Source: an uncultured Aliiroseovarius sp. (lineage in GTDB: Bacteria; Pseudomonadota; Alphaproteobacteria; Rhodobacterales; Rhodobacteraceae). Taken from it: a stretch of DNA of 64,000 bases. The stretch covers positions 310,001-374,000 of the forward strand of contig NZ_CANMFT010000002.1 in assembly GCF_947497285.1 (NCBI RefSeq), written 5' to 3'. A program made the translations under genes and the position numbers. The first letter of the stretch is position 1. Every line of letters begins with the position of its first letter. Shown one piece after another: positions 1 through 9,220 of this stretch. The notes beneath the pieces were generated by a model. It was given only the letters and a program-made list of their open reading frames with translations, had not been told where the DNA came from and did not search any database.

Positions 1-169
1 CATTCGTTCTGTGGGCAAGGCTGCCGGCATCTTGCACTACGACAGCGCAGATTTTGCGGGTTATGCGCAGATGGGCGTCACGTTTCTGGGTGTGGGGTCT
101 GATGCGACGTTGTTGCGCAGCGCGGTTCAGCGCAATCTGGACGCAGCTCGCGCAGCTGTAAGGGTGTGA
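1..169 (+). CDS. HpcH/HpaI-family aldolase, C-terminal fragment
   Basis: The frame entering at base 2 gives 55 residues and stops at TGA 167-169. It contains GKAAGIL, then FAGY, then GVTFLGVGSD followed by LLRSA. This is the end of the barrel of HpcH/HpaI aldolases, which cleave 2-keto-3-deoxy sugar acids or 4-hydroxy-2-oxoheptanedioate into pyruvate or an aldehyde plus a 2-oxoacid, using a divalent metal. Only the tail is present, so substrate and gene name cannot be given; the catalytic residues lie to the left of the window. The next gene starts 118 bases downstream with its own ribosome binding site, so a shared transcript is possible but not shown. Confidence 0.7.
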   Translation, partial: IRSVGKAAGILHYDSADFAGYAQMGVTFLGVGSDATLLRSAVQRNLDAARAAVRV

Positions 170-287
170 CGCACGACGCCCCTTAGGTCACCAAGGCGCT
201 GTGATGCGGCAATCGGACCCGTGGTCAGGGCTTCCCCCGGCGGGTTTCACAGGCTAAAGGGGCGATACGACGTTCAAGGAGCGCCCG

Positions 288-1292
288 ATGACGCAAGCCA
301 AAGCCCCATATTTTCCGCCACCGCCACCCATCCCGCCAAAAACGCGGATGTTCCAGCGCATGCCGCCTGCAGTCTTCACCTCGATCATGGGGGCGTTTGG
401 CTTGGGTCTGGCGTGGCGTCGAGCGGTCGAAGGGTTTGGCGCGCCGCAGGCGATCGGAGACCTTATTCTGGGCGCGACGACGCTTCTTTATCTATTTAGC
501 TTAGCGGCTTACATCGCAAAGCTCATGCAAAGGTCCGGCACGTTTGTCGAAGATCTTCGGGTGTTGCCGGGGCGGGCCGGGATCGCGGCGATGGTTCTGT
601 CGGGCTATTTGCTGGCTGCAACTCTGGTCGCCCATACCACGGTGATCGCCGGGGCGGTGTTGATCGCGGCCTTTCTGGCGCATCTGTTCGTGGCGTTGCG
701 TGTCGCCCATTTGCTGATCACGGGTCCGGTCGAAGCCAGAACCGTTACACCAATCTGGCACCTGACCTTCGTCGGGTTCATCCTGAGCCCTCTGGCGGCG
801 GTGCCGCTTGGGTTGATGGCGGCCTCGTCCTTTATCTTTTGGGTCTGCCTTGCGGCGGCGCTCGCGATCTGGGGGGCGAGCCTTGTGCAAATGATGCGCG
901 TCAGCGTGCCCGCACCGCTGCGCCCGCTTCTGGCCATCCACCTAGCGCCCGCAAGTGTGCTTGGCACGGTGGCGTTTTTGGTGGGGCAGACGCAGGTTGC
1001 CATGGTGCTAAGCGTGTTCGCCATCATGATCCTGAGCGCCCTTATCCTACGCGCCCGCTGGATGACCGCCGCCGGGTTCAGCCCGTTGTGGAGCGCCTTC
1101 ACCTTCCCGTTGGCCGCCTTTGCGACACTGATGCAGATCGCGGCAGGGTTTTTGAGCAGCGAACCGCTGCGCATCTTCGCGGGGCTCACCCTTGTGGCGG
1201 CGACACTGATCATCGCGCCGATTGTCTATAAGGTGATGCAGATGTGGACCAAGGGTGTGTTGGCGGTGAAAACCAACGCGGCACAAGCCTAA
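288..1292 (+). CDS. TehA/SLAC1-type (TDT family) membrane channel/transporter
   Basis: A 334-residue protein with a proline-rich N-terminus (PPPPPIPP) and about ten hydrophobic segments. The opening stretch PPAVFTSIMGAFGLGLAWRR resembles the first helix of the TehA/SLAC1/C4-dicarboxylate transporter (TDT) family, whose members pass small anions or are linked to tellurite resistance. Length fits the family. AAGGA lies 8 bases before the ATG, supporting this start. It converges on the MmcQ/YjbR gene and the two stop codons overlap by 4 bases. A second member of the same family lies at 36190-37188, so the genome has at least two. The transported anion cannot be read from the sequence. Confidence 0.72.
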   Translation: MTQAKAPYFPPPPPIPPKTRMFQRMPPAVFTSIMGAFGLGLAWRRAVEGFGAPQAIGDLILGATTLLYLFSLAAYIAKLMQRSGTFVEDLRVLPGRAGIAAMVLSGYLLAATLVAHTTVIAGAVLIAAFLAHLFVALRVAHLLITGPVEARTVTPIWHLTFVGFILSPLAAVPLGLMAASSFIFWVCLAAALAIWGASLVQMMRVSVPAPLRPLLAIHLAPASVLGTVAFLVGQTQVAMVLSVFAIMILSALILRARWMTAAGFSPLWSAFTFPLAAFATLMQIAAGFLSSEPLRIFAGLTLVAATLIIAPIVYKVMQMWTKGVLAVKTNAAQA

Positions 1293-1642
1293 TCGTCGAT
1301 CGTAAAAGGGGCGAGGCTGGCTTGCGTCTTTTTCGTCAGGCTGGCCCGGATCAGCGCATAAGACCGTTGGATGCGGTGGGTCAACTCGTCCTTGCCCGCG
1401 TCAAACGGGATCAGAACCCATGAGCGATGGAAATAGGGGGCTTTGCGGCCCACGCCTGCCTCGATCAGCATCGTCGCCGTTTCAACATCGGGTGTCTTGA
1501 CCGATACGCCGGGGGTTTCGGCGCCAATCGCTGCGAAAATTTTGCCACCCACCTTCCACACGTCATGGCCCGGCCCAAACGGCTCGGACCATTCCGCGCC
1601 GGGCAGGGCTTCGCATATCTTGTTCACAGCTTTACGGGTCAT
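1289..1642 (-). CDS. MmcQ/YjbR family protein
   Basis: 117 residues beginning MTRKAVNKICEALPGAE, followed by WSEPFGPGHDVWKVGGKIFA, then VSVKTP and RSWVLIPFD. This is the single-domain MmcQ/YjbR fold (PF04237), with a CyaY-like shape and a proposed nucleic-acid-binding role that has not been firmly proven. The N-terminal LPGAEW and the W-V-[IL] pattern near residue 85 are the usual landmarks. It is cytoplasmic, with no membrane segment. It is a lone gene facing the TehA-like gene; its start is 216 bases from cysS, which is read the other way, so both may be served by the divergent gap 1643-1858. Confidence 0.85.
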   Translation of the reverse strand: MTRKAVNKICEALPGAEWSEPFGPGHDVWKVGGKIFAAIGAETPGVSVKTPDVETATMLIEAGVGRKAPYFHRSWVLIPFDAGKDELTHRIQRSYALIRASLTKKTQASLAPFTIDD

Positions 1643-1858
1643 AAGATCACGATAACCCGCTTGGCAGGCGCTGGGAAGGGTGCTAGCGTGCAGCCCATGA
1701 AACGGACAGTAAAGCCCTTGGGCATCAACATTATCTGCTGCATTACCTGCTGAGACACTCAGGCGGGCCGTTCTTCTATTCCATACATGTCAGGAACTTG
1801 GTAAGCCCGCTCGGGATAATTCTGTGGGAATACCTGTGCGCAGACTTGCGAGGACATT

Positions 1859-3361
1859 ATGACGGACATCAAACTTTACAACACGATGGCGCGGGAAAAG
1901 CAGGTCTTTACCCCGATCGACCCGAAAAACGTCCGCATGTATGTCTGCGGGCCGACCGTCTATGACCGCGCCCATCTGGGCAATGCGCGCCCTGTTGTGG
2001 TGTTCGATGTGCTCTATCGCCTGCTGCGCCATGTTTATGGCGCGGATCACGTGACCTATGTGCGCAACTTCACCGACGTGGATGACAAGATCAACGCAAC
2101 CGCGCTGCAGCGCAAAGAGGCTGGGGCCGAAGGCACATTGGAAGAGCTGGTGCATGAACGCTCGGACGAGACCATCGGCTGGTATCTACACGATATGGGC
2201 GCGCTTGGTGCGTTGGAGCCGGACCAGATGCCGCGGGCGACCGAGTTCATAGGGCCGATGGTTGCGATGATCGAGGATCTGATCGCCAAGGGCCACGCCT
2301 ATGAGGCCGAGGGCCATGTGCTGTTCGCGGTCGAAAGCTATAAGAACTATGGCCGCCTGTCGGGCCGCTCGGTCGATGACATGATCGCCGGTGCGCGGGT
2401 CGAAGTCGCGCCTTACAAAAAGAACCCGATGGACTTCGTGCTGTGGAAACCCTCCACCGATGATCTGCCGGGTTGGGACAGCCCGTGGGGTCGAGGTCGT
2501 CCGGGTTGGCATATCGAGTGTTCTGCCATGAGCCACGACCTGCTGGGCGCGTCGTTCGACATCCACGGTGGCGGCAACGACCTGCAGTTCCCGCACCACG
2601 AAAACGAGATCGCCCAGTCGAAATGCGCCCACCCCGACGCGGGGTTCGCTAATTACTGGCTGCACAACGAGATGTTGCAGGTCGAGGGCAAGAAGATGTC
2701 CAAATCGCTGGGCAACTTCTTCACGGTGCATGATTTGTTGGAGCAAGGCGTGCCGGGTGAAGTGATACGGTTCGTCTTCTTGGGCACGCATTATCGCAAG
2801 CCGATGGATTGGACGGAGAAGAAGCGGGCCGAGGCATTAAGAAAACTTCGCGACTGGGCGAGTGTTGTGCGTGAAGCTGAACCTCCAACGATCTCTCCAG
2901 ATTTTCTGGATATCTTGGCTGACGACCTCAATACCGCAGGCTCTATTGATTACTTGGATCAACAGTATCGAGATGAAGATTATGCCGAACTAATTGGCTG
3001 TGCCAAATTGTTGGGTATTGATCTAGCCGAGATTTCCAAAGCGAACTGGGCGAGCCCTTTCCGTTTTGAAACGCCAGATGGAACTGACTGGGTGGAGGGT
3101 AAGGATTTTCAGCCAACTACTAGTATGGTGGGCTGGGGCGAACACTCAAGTGAGTTTGTCGATGTGACCATGAAACTCGTTCGGACTTGGATGAAGCTGC
3201 GGCGAGAGGAAAACTGGCGCGCGGCAGACTCTTTGTCGAAAGATGCACGCGAGATTGGCATTCAGTTGCGCGCAGCCAGATCAGCAAACGGGATTAATCA
3301 GGGCATCGCTAGTATTGATGGTGACCCCACAGTCGATGCTGTAGAAAGGATAATCCCGTGA
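1859..3361 (+). CDS. cysS: Cysteine--tRNA ligase, C-terminal part of different base composition
   Basis: 500 residues. It charges tRNA-Cys with cysteine in the cytoplasm. The class I core is complete: the zinc-site Cys in YVCGPTVYD, the HIGH-like HLGNA, the inner zinc ligands around [10 protein letters not shown] and [18 protein letters not shown], and KMSKS in [18 protein letters not shown] 5 bases upstream supports the ATG. The catalytic half (to about residue 325) has normal high GC. From about base 2830 the sequence turns AT-richer with different codon use (hand counts: 39 G/C of 60 at 2461-2520, 23 of 60 at 2941-3000), covering the helical and tRNA-anticodon region. The protein is longer than many bacterial CysRS (about 460). 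The stop overlaps the GTG start of cimA. Confidence 0.95.
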   Translation: MTDIKLYNTMAREKQVFTPIDPKNVRMYVCGPTVYDRAHLGNARPVVVFDVLYRLLRHVYGADHVTYVRNFTDVDDKINATALQRKEAGAEGTLEELVHERSDETIGWYLHDMGALGALEPDQMPRATEFIGPMVAMIEDLIAKGHAYEAEGHVLFAVESYKNYGRLSGRSVDDMIAGARVEVAPYKKNPMDFVLWKPSTDDLPGWDSPWGRGRPGWHIECSAMSHDLLGASFDIHGGGNDLQFPHHENEIAQSKCAHPDAGFANYWLHNEMLQVEGKKMSKSLGNFFTVHDLLEQGVPGEVIRFVFLGTHYRKPMDWTEKKRAEALRKLRDWASVVREAEPPTISPDFLDILADDLNTAGSIDYLDQQYRDEDYAELIGCAKLLGIDLAEISKANWASPFRFETPDGTDWVEGKDFQPTTSMVGWGEHSSEFVDVTMKLVRTWMKLRREENWRAADSLSKDAREIGIQLRAARSANGINQGIASIDGDPTVDAVERIIP

Positions 3362-4977
3362 CCGCCCGCCTCTATATCTACGACACCACGCTCCGCGACG
3401 GTCAGCAAACCCAAGGTGTCCAGTTCTCGCTTGCTGAAAAACAACAGATCGCCGAGGCGCTCGACGCGCTCGGCGTGGACTATATCGAAGGCGGCTGGCC
3501 CGGTGCGAACCCGACCGACAGCGACTTTTTCGCTGCCGCCCCCAAGACCCGCGCGACCTTCACCGCCTTTGGGATGACCAAACGGGCAGGGCGCTCGGCC
3601 GAGAATGACGAGGTGCTGGCGGGCGTGATGAACGCGGGCACGCCAGCGGTCTGTCTGGTGGGCAAAAGCCATGATTTCCACGTCACCACCGCGCTTGGGA
3701 TCGAGCTGGATGAGAACGTGGAGAACATCCGCGCCTCAGTCGCTCATCTGGTCGCGCAGGGGCGCGAGGCGCTGTATGACGCCGAGCATTTCTTTGACGG
3801 CTACAAGGCCAATCCGGATTACGCGTTGGAGTGCCTGAAGGCGGCTTACGCGGCAGGCGCGCGCTGGATCGTGCTCTGCGACACCAATGGCGGCACGTTG
3901 CCCCACGAGGTGCACCAGATCACCAAGTCGGTGATCGCAGCGGGCATTCCCGGCGACCATTTGGGCATCCACACCCATGACGACACAGGCAACGCGGTGG
4001 CCTGTTCACTGGTCGCCATCGACGCAGGCGCGCGGCAGGTGCAGGGCACGTTGAACGGGCTGGGCGAGCGGTGCGGCAACGCCAACCTGACCACGCTGAT
4101 CCCGGTGCTGTTGTTGAAAGAGCCCTATGCCAGCCAGTTTGAAACGGGCGTCAAACGGGATGCCCTTCAGGGCCTGACCCGCATATCTCGCAAATTGGAT
4201 GACATCCTGAACCGTGTGCCCAACAAAGCCTCGCCTTTCGTGGGCTCGTCGGCCTTTGCGCATAAGGCGGGGTTGCACGCCAGCGCGATCCTGAAAGACC
4301 CAACGACCTATGAACACATCCCGCCCGAAACGGTGGGCAACGCGCGCATCGTGCCGATGTCCAATCAAGCGGGCCAATCGAACCTGCGCGCGCGGCTGGC
4401 GGATGCCGGGATCGACGTCGAACCGGGCGATCCGCGTCTGGGGCAAATCCTAGACCGGGTGAAGGAACGTGAAGATCAGGGCTATGCCTATGACAGCGCG
4501 CAAGCCTCGTTCGAGTTGGTTGCGCGCGACGTGCTGGGACAGTTGCCCCGATTTTTCGAGGTAAAGCGCTACAAGGTCACGATCGAGCGGCGCAAGAACA
4601 AGCGCAACCAGACGGTCAGCCTGTCTGAAGCCATCGTGGTGGTGAAAATCGGCAGCGAGAAAAAGCTGTCCGTGTCGGAAAGCATGGACGCGTCCGGTAC
4701 CGATCGTGGCCCGGTCAACGCGCTGGCCAAGGCTTTGGCGAAAGACCTTGGACCCTATCAGGATATCATCAACGATCTGCGACTGGTGGACTTCAAAGTG
4801 CGCATCACCCAAGGCGGGACCGAGGCGCAAACCCGCGTGATCATCGACAGCGAAGACGGCGACGGCCACCGCTGGTCGACCGTGGGCGTCAGCCCCAACA
4901 TCGTCGATGCATCTTTCGAGGCGCTGCTGGACGCGATCACATGGAAGCTCTTGCGCGACGGGGCCAAGCCCGCATGA
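3358..4977 (+). CDS. cimA: (R)-citramalate synthase
   Basis: 539 residues. It condenses pyruvate with acetyl-CoA to (R)-citramalate, the first step of the threonine-independent route to isoleucine. The TIM-barrel part opens with [19 protein letters not shown], the LeuA-superfamily signature, and carries the metal-binding HxH in [13 protein letters not shown] plus the [11 protein letters not shown] motif. A LeuA-type C-terminal regulatory/dimer domain follows (about residues 390-530). The size and the [10 protein letters not shown] segment fit the CimA subfamily better than LeuA or homocitrate synthase. It starts at GTG 3358 overlapping the cysS stop (GTGA), so translation is probably coupled. 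Its own stop overlaps the next gene as ATGA. Base composition is back to the high-GC norm from its first codons. Confidence 0.9.
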   Translation: MTARLYIYDTTLRDGQQTQGVQFSLAEKQQIAEALDALGVDYIEGGWPGANPTDSDFFAAAPKTRATFTAFGMTKRAGRSAENDEVLAGVMNAGTPAVCLVGKSHDFHVTTALGIELDENVENIRASVAHLVAQGREALYDAEHFFDGYKANPDYALECLKAAYAAGARWIVLCDTNGGTLPHEVHQITKSVIAAGIPGDHLGIHTHDDTGNAVACSLVAIDAGARQVQGTLNGLGERCGNANLTTLIPVLLLKEPYASQFETGVKRDALQGLTRISRKLDDILNRVPNKASPFVGSSAFAHKAGLHASAILKDPTTYEHIPPETVGNARIVPMSNQAGQSNLRARLADAGIDVEPGDPRLGQILDRVKEREDQGYAYDSAQASFELVARDVLGQLPRFFEVKRYKVTIERRKNKRNQTVSLSEAIVVVKIGSEKKLSVSESMDASGTDRGPVNALAKALAKDLGPYQDIINDLRLVDFKVRITQGGTEAQTRVIIDSEDGDGHRWSTVGVSPNIVDASFEALLDAITWKLLRDGAKPA

Positions 4978-5771
4978 CCGACACCCCGCACGACCCCATC
5001 GCCGCCTGCGCCGAGATGGTGCAGAAGGGCGACCCCGACCGGTTTCTGGCGACCATGACCGGCGACGTGGAGGAACGTAAGCGCCTGTTTCCGCTCTACG
5101 CCTTCAACCTCGAAATCGCCCGCGCGCCCTATATGTCGCAAGAACCAATGGTGGCGATGATCCGGCTGCAGTTCTGGCGCGATCTGATTGACGCGGCTGT
5201 AGATGGGCGCGAGGCACCGAAGCATGACGTGGCCACGCCGCTGTCGCAACTGGTGATCTGGGGCGATGTCCGTGCAGCCCCCTTGGTGCGGATGATCGCC
5301 GCGCGCGAAGATGACGCGCAGGGTGCTCTGCGCGAGACTGTGGATCAGATCCAATCCTATGCGCGTGAAACCTCGGGCGCGTTGATGCTGGCGGCGGGGC
5401 AGGCCTCGGGGATCGCCGATTTTTCTGGTGATCACGACGTGGACCAAGCGCTGGAGGGATTGGGCGAAGCTGTCGGGATCGCCAATTGGCTGATGGCACA
5501 GCCGGCGCTTCTGGCCGCCGGGCGAGGGCACATTGCGCCCAGCCCTGACACAATCCGCACGCTGTGCGAAGGTGGGCTAGAGGCGCTGGCCCACGCGCGC
5601 GGTGCGCTTGATCGGCGAGGCAACGCCGCATTGCGCAGCGCTTGGCGGGCTGCACCCGTTCTGCGCCACGCCCGGAACACGCCTGAAGCGGTCGCAGCCG
5701 GAGCGCTTGGACAGTCCGAGTTCTCGCGCCGTGGTGCGCTGTTGTGGAAAAGCGTTCTTGGTGGCTGGTAG
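4974..5771 (+). CDS. Squalene/phytoene synthase family protein (NDUFAF6-like)
   Basis: 265 residues from the ATG at 4974, chosen because it overlaps the cimA stop as ATGA; a frame extension to 4941 would run deep into cimA. The pattern RKRLFPLYAFNLEIARAP followed by RLQFWRDLIDAAVDG is that of the squalene/phytoene synthase superfamily. The paired DxxxD prenyl-diphosphate motifs of true phytoene synthases are not obvious, and the closest type is the NDUFAF6-like branch, linked in mitochondria to complex I assembly rather than carotenoids. No carotenoid genes are nearby. Third gene of the cysS-cimA unit. Molecular activity here is unknown. Confidence 0.8.
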   Translation: MTDTPHDPIAACAEMVQKGDPDRFLATMTGDVEERKRLFPLYAFNLEIARAPYMSQEPMVAMIRLQFWRDLIDAAVDGREAPKHDVATPLSQLVIWGDVRAAPLVRMIAAREDDAQGALRETVDQIQSYARETSGALMLAAGQASGIADFSGDHDVDQALEGLGEAVGIANWLMAQPALLAAGRGHIAPSPDTIRTLCEGGLEALAHARGALDRRGNAALRSAWRAAPVLRHARNTPEAVAAGALGQSEFSRRGALLWKSVLGGW

Positions 5772-5799
5772 GCCGGTGTTCGATCAGGGCCGCGATCGC

Positions 5800-6408
5800 C
5801 TAGTCTGACATCGCGAGCTTTGCCCCAAGCGCCCCGAACGCCCCTGCAAAGACCCGCTTGATCCACACCATCACCGTCGGTCGGCCAATGACATATCTGC
5901 GCGCCGCCGAGGCAAAAGCGCCATATCCGACAAACACCAGAAACGTCATCACCATGAACACCACGGCAAGCAATGATAACTCGACCGTGGCATTGGGCGC
6001 GTTGACGGATATGAACTGCGGCAAAAAGGCCAGAAAAAACAGCGATAGCTTGGGGTTAAGGACATTGATCAGCGTTCCGGTCAGCGCGATCGAGCGCAAG
6101 GATTTCCGCGACCGGTCATCAGAGGCATCCATCGTGCTTTCGTCTTTCAGGATCGACCACGCCATGTAGAACAGATACAGGACGCCAAGGTATTTGATGA
6201 CCTGAAACGCGACGGCGCTGGTGTGCAACAAAGCCGACAGTCCGATGATGCTTGCGAGGGCGGCGGGTAAGATCCCGAAGGTGCACCCCAGCGCGGCTGC
6301 GATGCTGGCTTTAAACCCGCGACCCAGACCGATGGCAATCGTATACAGCACACCCGTTCCCGGCAAAAACACAACGATCAGGGATGTGAGAAGAAACTCA
6401 ACTGACAT
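5800..6408 (-). CDS. LysE/RhtB family amino-acid exporter
   Basis: 202 residues with about six hydrophobic helices. The N-terminal stretch LTSLIVVFLPGTGVLYTIAIG is the first helix and the PGP-like loop of LysE/RhtB exporters; here the usual PGP is PGT. The middle segment NVLNPKLSLFFLAFLPQF is the second family signature. Members export basic amino acids, homoserine or threonine across the inner membrane; the substrate cannot be assigned. It stands alone on the minus strand, tail to tail with the squalene synthase-like gene and about 90 bases from the eda stop. Confidence 0.9.
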   Translation of the reverse strand: MSVEFLLTSLIVVFLPGTGVLYTIAIGLGRGFKASIAAALGCTFGILPAALASIIGLSALLHTSAVAFQVIKYLGVLYLFYMAWSILKDESTMDASDDRSRKSLRSIALTGTLINVLNPKLSLFFLAFLPQFISVNAPNATVELSLLAVVFMVMTFLVFVGYGAFASAARRYVIGRPTVMVWIKRVFAGAFGALGAKLAMSD

Positions 6409-6498
6409 GGCGCACGGCCCCCTTTTTAGATGGTCAGGCTCTGGCGAAACCTGCCCAGTGTCAAGCCGAGAGGGTCGCGTGTCAGATGTGCCAATACT

Positions 6499-7140
6499 TC
6501 AACTGCCCAAAGCTGCTGCCGTTCTCGCAAGTGCCGTGATCGCGGCCCAGTCGCCAGCTTGGACCAGATCGCCGGGTGCGACCCATGACCCCCCGACGCA
6601 CAGCGTGTTGGGCAGGGACAAGTAGTCATTTGCATTCGACAGGCTGACACCGCCGGTGGGGCAGAAGCGGATCTGGGGCAGGGGCGAGGACAGAGATTTC
6701 AAGAAGGGCGCGCCACCTGCGGCCTCTGCCGGAAAGAACTTTTGCACGGTATAGCCGCGTTCCAGAAGGCGCATAGCCTCGGACGCGGAACTTGCACCGG
6801 GCAGCAGAGGCAGATCGTTGGCCTCGCACGCGTCTAGCAAACGATCGGTTGCGCCGGGTGACACACCAAAGGTTGCGCCCGCCTTCTTGGCGTTTTCCAC
6901 GTCCTTGGCGGTCAGCAATGTGCCAGCACCAACCGCGCCGCCGTCAACACGCGCCATTTCGGCGATGACCTCAAGCGCCACGGGCGTGCGCAGGGTGACC
7001 TCCAACGCGGGCAAGCCGCCTGCCACCAAGGCCGCAGCCAATGGCGCCGCGTGGGCAACGTCATCCACGACCAGAACCGGAATGACCGGGGCCAATCGAC
7101 AGATTTTCTCAGCGGCGGTGCTTGCCTCTTGCGGGGTCAT
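6499..7140 (-). CDS. eda: 2-keto-3-deoxy-6-phosphogluconate aldolase
   Basis: 213 residues. It splits KDPG into pyruvate and glyceraldehyde-3-phosphate, the last step of the Entner-Doudoroff pathway. The catalytic Glu is in ALEVTLRTP, the Schiff-base Lys in VQKFFPAEAAGG, and the phosphate site in FCPTGGVS; a GGSW near the end is also usual. AAGGAG is well placed before the ATG at 7140. It begins 11 bases after the edd stop on the same strand, so edd and eda form one operon. Confidence 0.96.
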   Translation of the reverse strand: MTPQEASTAAEKICRLAPVIPVLVVDDVAHAAPLAAALVAGGLPALEVTLRTPVALEVIAEMARVDGGAVGAGTLLTAKDVENAKKAGATFGVSPGATDRLLDACEANDLPLLPGASSASEAMRLLERGYTVQKFFPAEAAGGAPFLKSLSSPLPQIRFCPTGGVSLSNANDYLSLPNTLCVGGSWVAPGDLVQAGDWAAITALARTAAALGS

Positions 7141-7151
7141 GATTGTCTCCT

Positions 7152-8957
7152 TCAGGAAATCGAGGATGCGCCTTCGGTCGCAGAGCTGGCTGCGCGACGG
7201 AAGGTTTCGAAAAGCTCACGGCCCATGCCGTCGGTATTGTCGCTCAGGTCGACCTGAACGGCAGGTCGGTCCATGGCGCCTTCGGTCAGAACTTCAAGCG
7301 TGCCATTCTCGGCGTCCAGCCGGATCATGTCACCGTCGCGGATACGGGCGATAGGCCCGCCGCTGGCGGCTTCGGGGGCCACATGGATCGCAGCGGGCAC
7401 CTTGCCCGACGCCCCTGACATCCGCCCGTCCGTCACCAGTGCGACGCGCTGACCGCGTTGCTGCAAGACCGAAAGCGTTGGTGTCAGGCTGTGTAGCTCA
7501 GGCATCCCGTTGGCCCGCGGTCCCTGAAAGCGCACGACGACGATCAAGTCGCCCTCAAGCTCGCCTGCCTTGAAGGCGGCCTTGACGCTGTCTTGGTCGT
7601 GAAACACGCGGGCAGGGGCTTCGATCAGGTGGTGTTTGGGATCGACAGCCGAGACCTTGATGACACCGCTGCCAAGGTTGCCCGACAATTGCACCAACCC
7701 GCCGGATTGTGCGAAAGGGTCAGAGGCAGGACGCAGAATCTTGTCGTTCAGGCTTTCACGCGGGCCGGGTTCCCAACGCACCCGGTCGCCGTCCAGTTTC
7801 GGCTCCTGTGTATAGGCGGTCAGATCGCCCATGATGGTCTTTGCATCGGGGTGCAGAAGCCCCGCGTCCAGCAGCTCGCCGATCATGTAGCCAAGACCGC
7901 CAGCGGCGTGGAAATGGTTCACATCCGCCAGCCCGTTCGGATAGACCCGCGCCATCAACGGCACGATGGCCGAGATATCGGCGAAATCTTCCAGCGTCAG
8001 AATGATCCCCGCCGCCCGCGCCATGGCAGGCAGGTGCAGGACAAGGTTGGTCGAGCCGCCAGTGGCCATCAGCCCTACCAGCCCGTTTACGAAAGCTTTT
8101 TCGTCCAGCACATGCCCGGCAGGCGTGAAGCCAGCGCTGCCGTCTTTTGTGATCGCCAGCGCGCGTCGCGTCCCTTCTGCGGTCAAGGCCTCGCGCATGT
8201 CGGTATGTGGCGTGACAAAGGACGCGCCGGGAAGGTGCAGCCCCATGAACTCCATCAGCATCTGGTTGGTGTTTGCGGTGCCATAGAAGGTGCAGGTGCC
8301 GGGGCCGTGATAGGCCGCCATCTCGGCCGCCATCAGCTCTTTGCGGCCCACTTCGCCGGTGGCGAATTGCGTGCGCACCTTGGCTTTTTCGTCGTTTGAC
8401 AGGCCTGATGTCATCGGCCCGGCTGGCAAGAACACTGCCGGAATATGCCCAAAGCTGGCCGCCGCGATCACCAGGCCCGGCACGATCTTGTCACAGACGC
8501 CCAGAAACAGCGCCGCGTCAAAGGTGTTGTGGCTGAGTGCAACGGCCGAAGCGAGCGCGATCACGTCGCGTGAAAACAGGCTCAGCTCCATCCCCGTTTC
8601 GCCCTGCGTGACCCCGTCGCACATCGCAGGCACACCGCCTGCCACCTGCGCGGTTGCACCTTCGTCGCGGGCAATTCGCTTGATCAGGTCGGGGAACGTG
8701 GCAAAGGGCGCATGGGCCGACAGCATGTCGTTATAGGCCGTCACGATACCCAGGTTTGGCGCGCGCCCTTCGGCCAGCCGGTCTTGATCGGGACCGGCGC
8801 CTGCATAGGCATGTGCCTGACCCGAACAGCTTAGATGCGCGCGGCGCGGCCCGTCTTCGGCGGCGCGCGCGATCTTGTCCAGATAGGGTTGGCGGGTGGC
8901 CTTGGATCGCTCTGCGATCCGATCTGTCACTTTTGCGAGGGTGCCGTTCAGGGTCAT
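7152..8957 (-). CDS. edd: 6-phosphogluconate dehydratase
   Basis: 601 residues from the ATG at 8957, chosen over an upstream in-frame ATG (9059) because AGGACA precedes it and [14 protein letters not shown] is the usual Edd N-terminus; the upstream start would also place the promoter inside the gene. It dehydrates 6-phosphogluconate to KDPG using a [4Fe-4S] cluster. IlvD/Edd-family motifs are present: [30 protein letters not shown], the cluster Cys in GVCDKIVPG, and [15 protein letters not shown] near the C-terminus. Length matches Edd. It leads the edd-eda operon, with a LacI-type operator 88 bases upstream. The pair indicates sugar catabolism through the Entner-Doudoroff route, as is common in roseobacters. 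Confidence 0.96.
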   Translation of the reverse strand: MTLNGTLAKVTDRIAERSKATRQPYLDKIARAAEDGPRRAHLSCSGQAHAYAGAGPDQDRLAEGRAPNLGIVTAYNDMLSAHAPFATFPDLIKRIARDEGATAQVAGGVPAMCDGVTQGETGMELSLFSRDVIALASAVALSHNTFDAALFLGVCDKIVPGLVIAAASFGHIPAVFLPAGPMTSGLSNDEKAKVRTQFATGEVGRKELMAAEMAAYHGPGTCTFYGTANTNQMLMEFMGLHLPGASFVTPHTDMREALTAEGTRRALAITKDGSAGFTPAGHVLDEKAFVNGLVGLMATGGSTNLVLHLPAMARAAGIILTLEDFADISAIVPLMARVYPNGLADVNHFHAAGGLGYMIGELLDAGLLHPDAKTIMGDLTAYTQEPKLDGDRVRWEPGPRESLNDKILRPASDPFAQSGGLVQLSGNLGSGVIKVSAVDPKHHLIEAPARVFHDQDSVKAAFKAGELEGDLIVVVRFQGPRANGMPELHSLTPTLSVLQQRGQRVALVTDGRMSGASGKVPAAIHVAPEAASGGPIARIRDGDMIRLDAENGTLEVLTEGAMDRPAVQVDLSDNTDGMGRELFETFRRAASSATEGASSIS

Positions 8958-9043
8958 GTGTCTTGTCCTGTGTCTTGCGCGAGCGCCAAGAAAGGAGCGT
9001 CGTGGCTGCGTCGCGTTACCGTTCGCCGCTTTCCTATCAGAAT

Positions 9044-9071
9044 GTGATAGCGCTAACAACGTCTATTTCAA
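9044..9071 (-). promoter_or_regulatory. edd-eda promoter with LacI-family type operator
   Basis: Read on the minus strand, TTGAAA (9066-9071) is followed after 16 bases by TATCAC (9044-9049), a fair -35/-10 pair. TGATAGCGCTAACA (9045-9058) overlaps the -10 box. It is a near-perfect inverted repeat with TAGCGCTA at its core and has the central CG and TG...CA ends of LacI/GalR-family operators. Binding there would block the promoter, so repression relieved by a sugar acid or its phosphate is expected. No LacI-family gene lies in the window. Confidence 0.6.
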
Positions 9072-9220
9072 GCGGTCCCGAGCCTTCAAATTGCATGCGG
9101 GCCAGAATGGGCATCACGCTGGCCCAACCTTCCGCCCAGAGATGGGCCTGTCGATTTACGGGTTTCCTTGCGTGTGACCGCAGGCTAGGCAAGGCGCGAC
9201 CTAATCATGGATGATATCAC

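Noticed and set aside
1643-1858. A small gene between the YjbR gene and cysS
   Set aside because: Frames there overlap the YjbR gene or have no start site or recognisable product.
2830-3361. A separate gene in the AT-rich tail of cysS
   Set aside because: The cysS frame is continuous to the stop and ends in the GTGA overlap with cimA; the tail aligns in position with the tRNA-binding domain.
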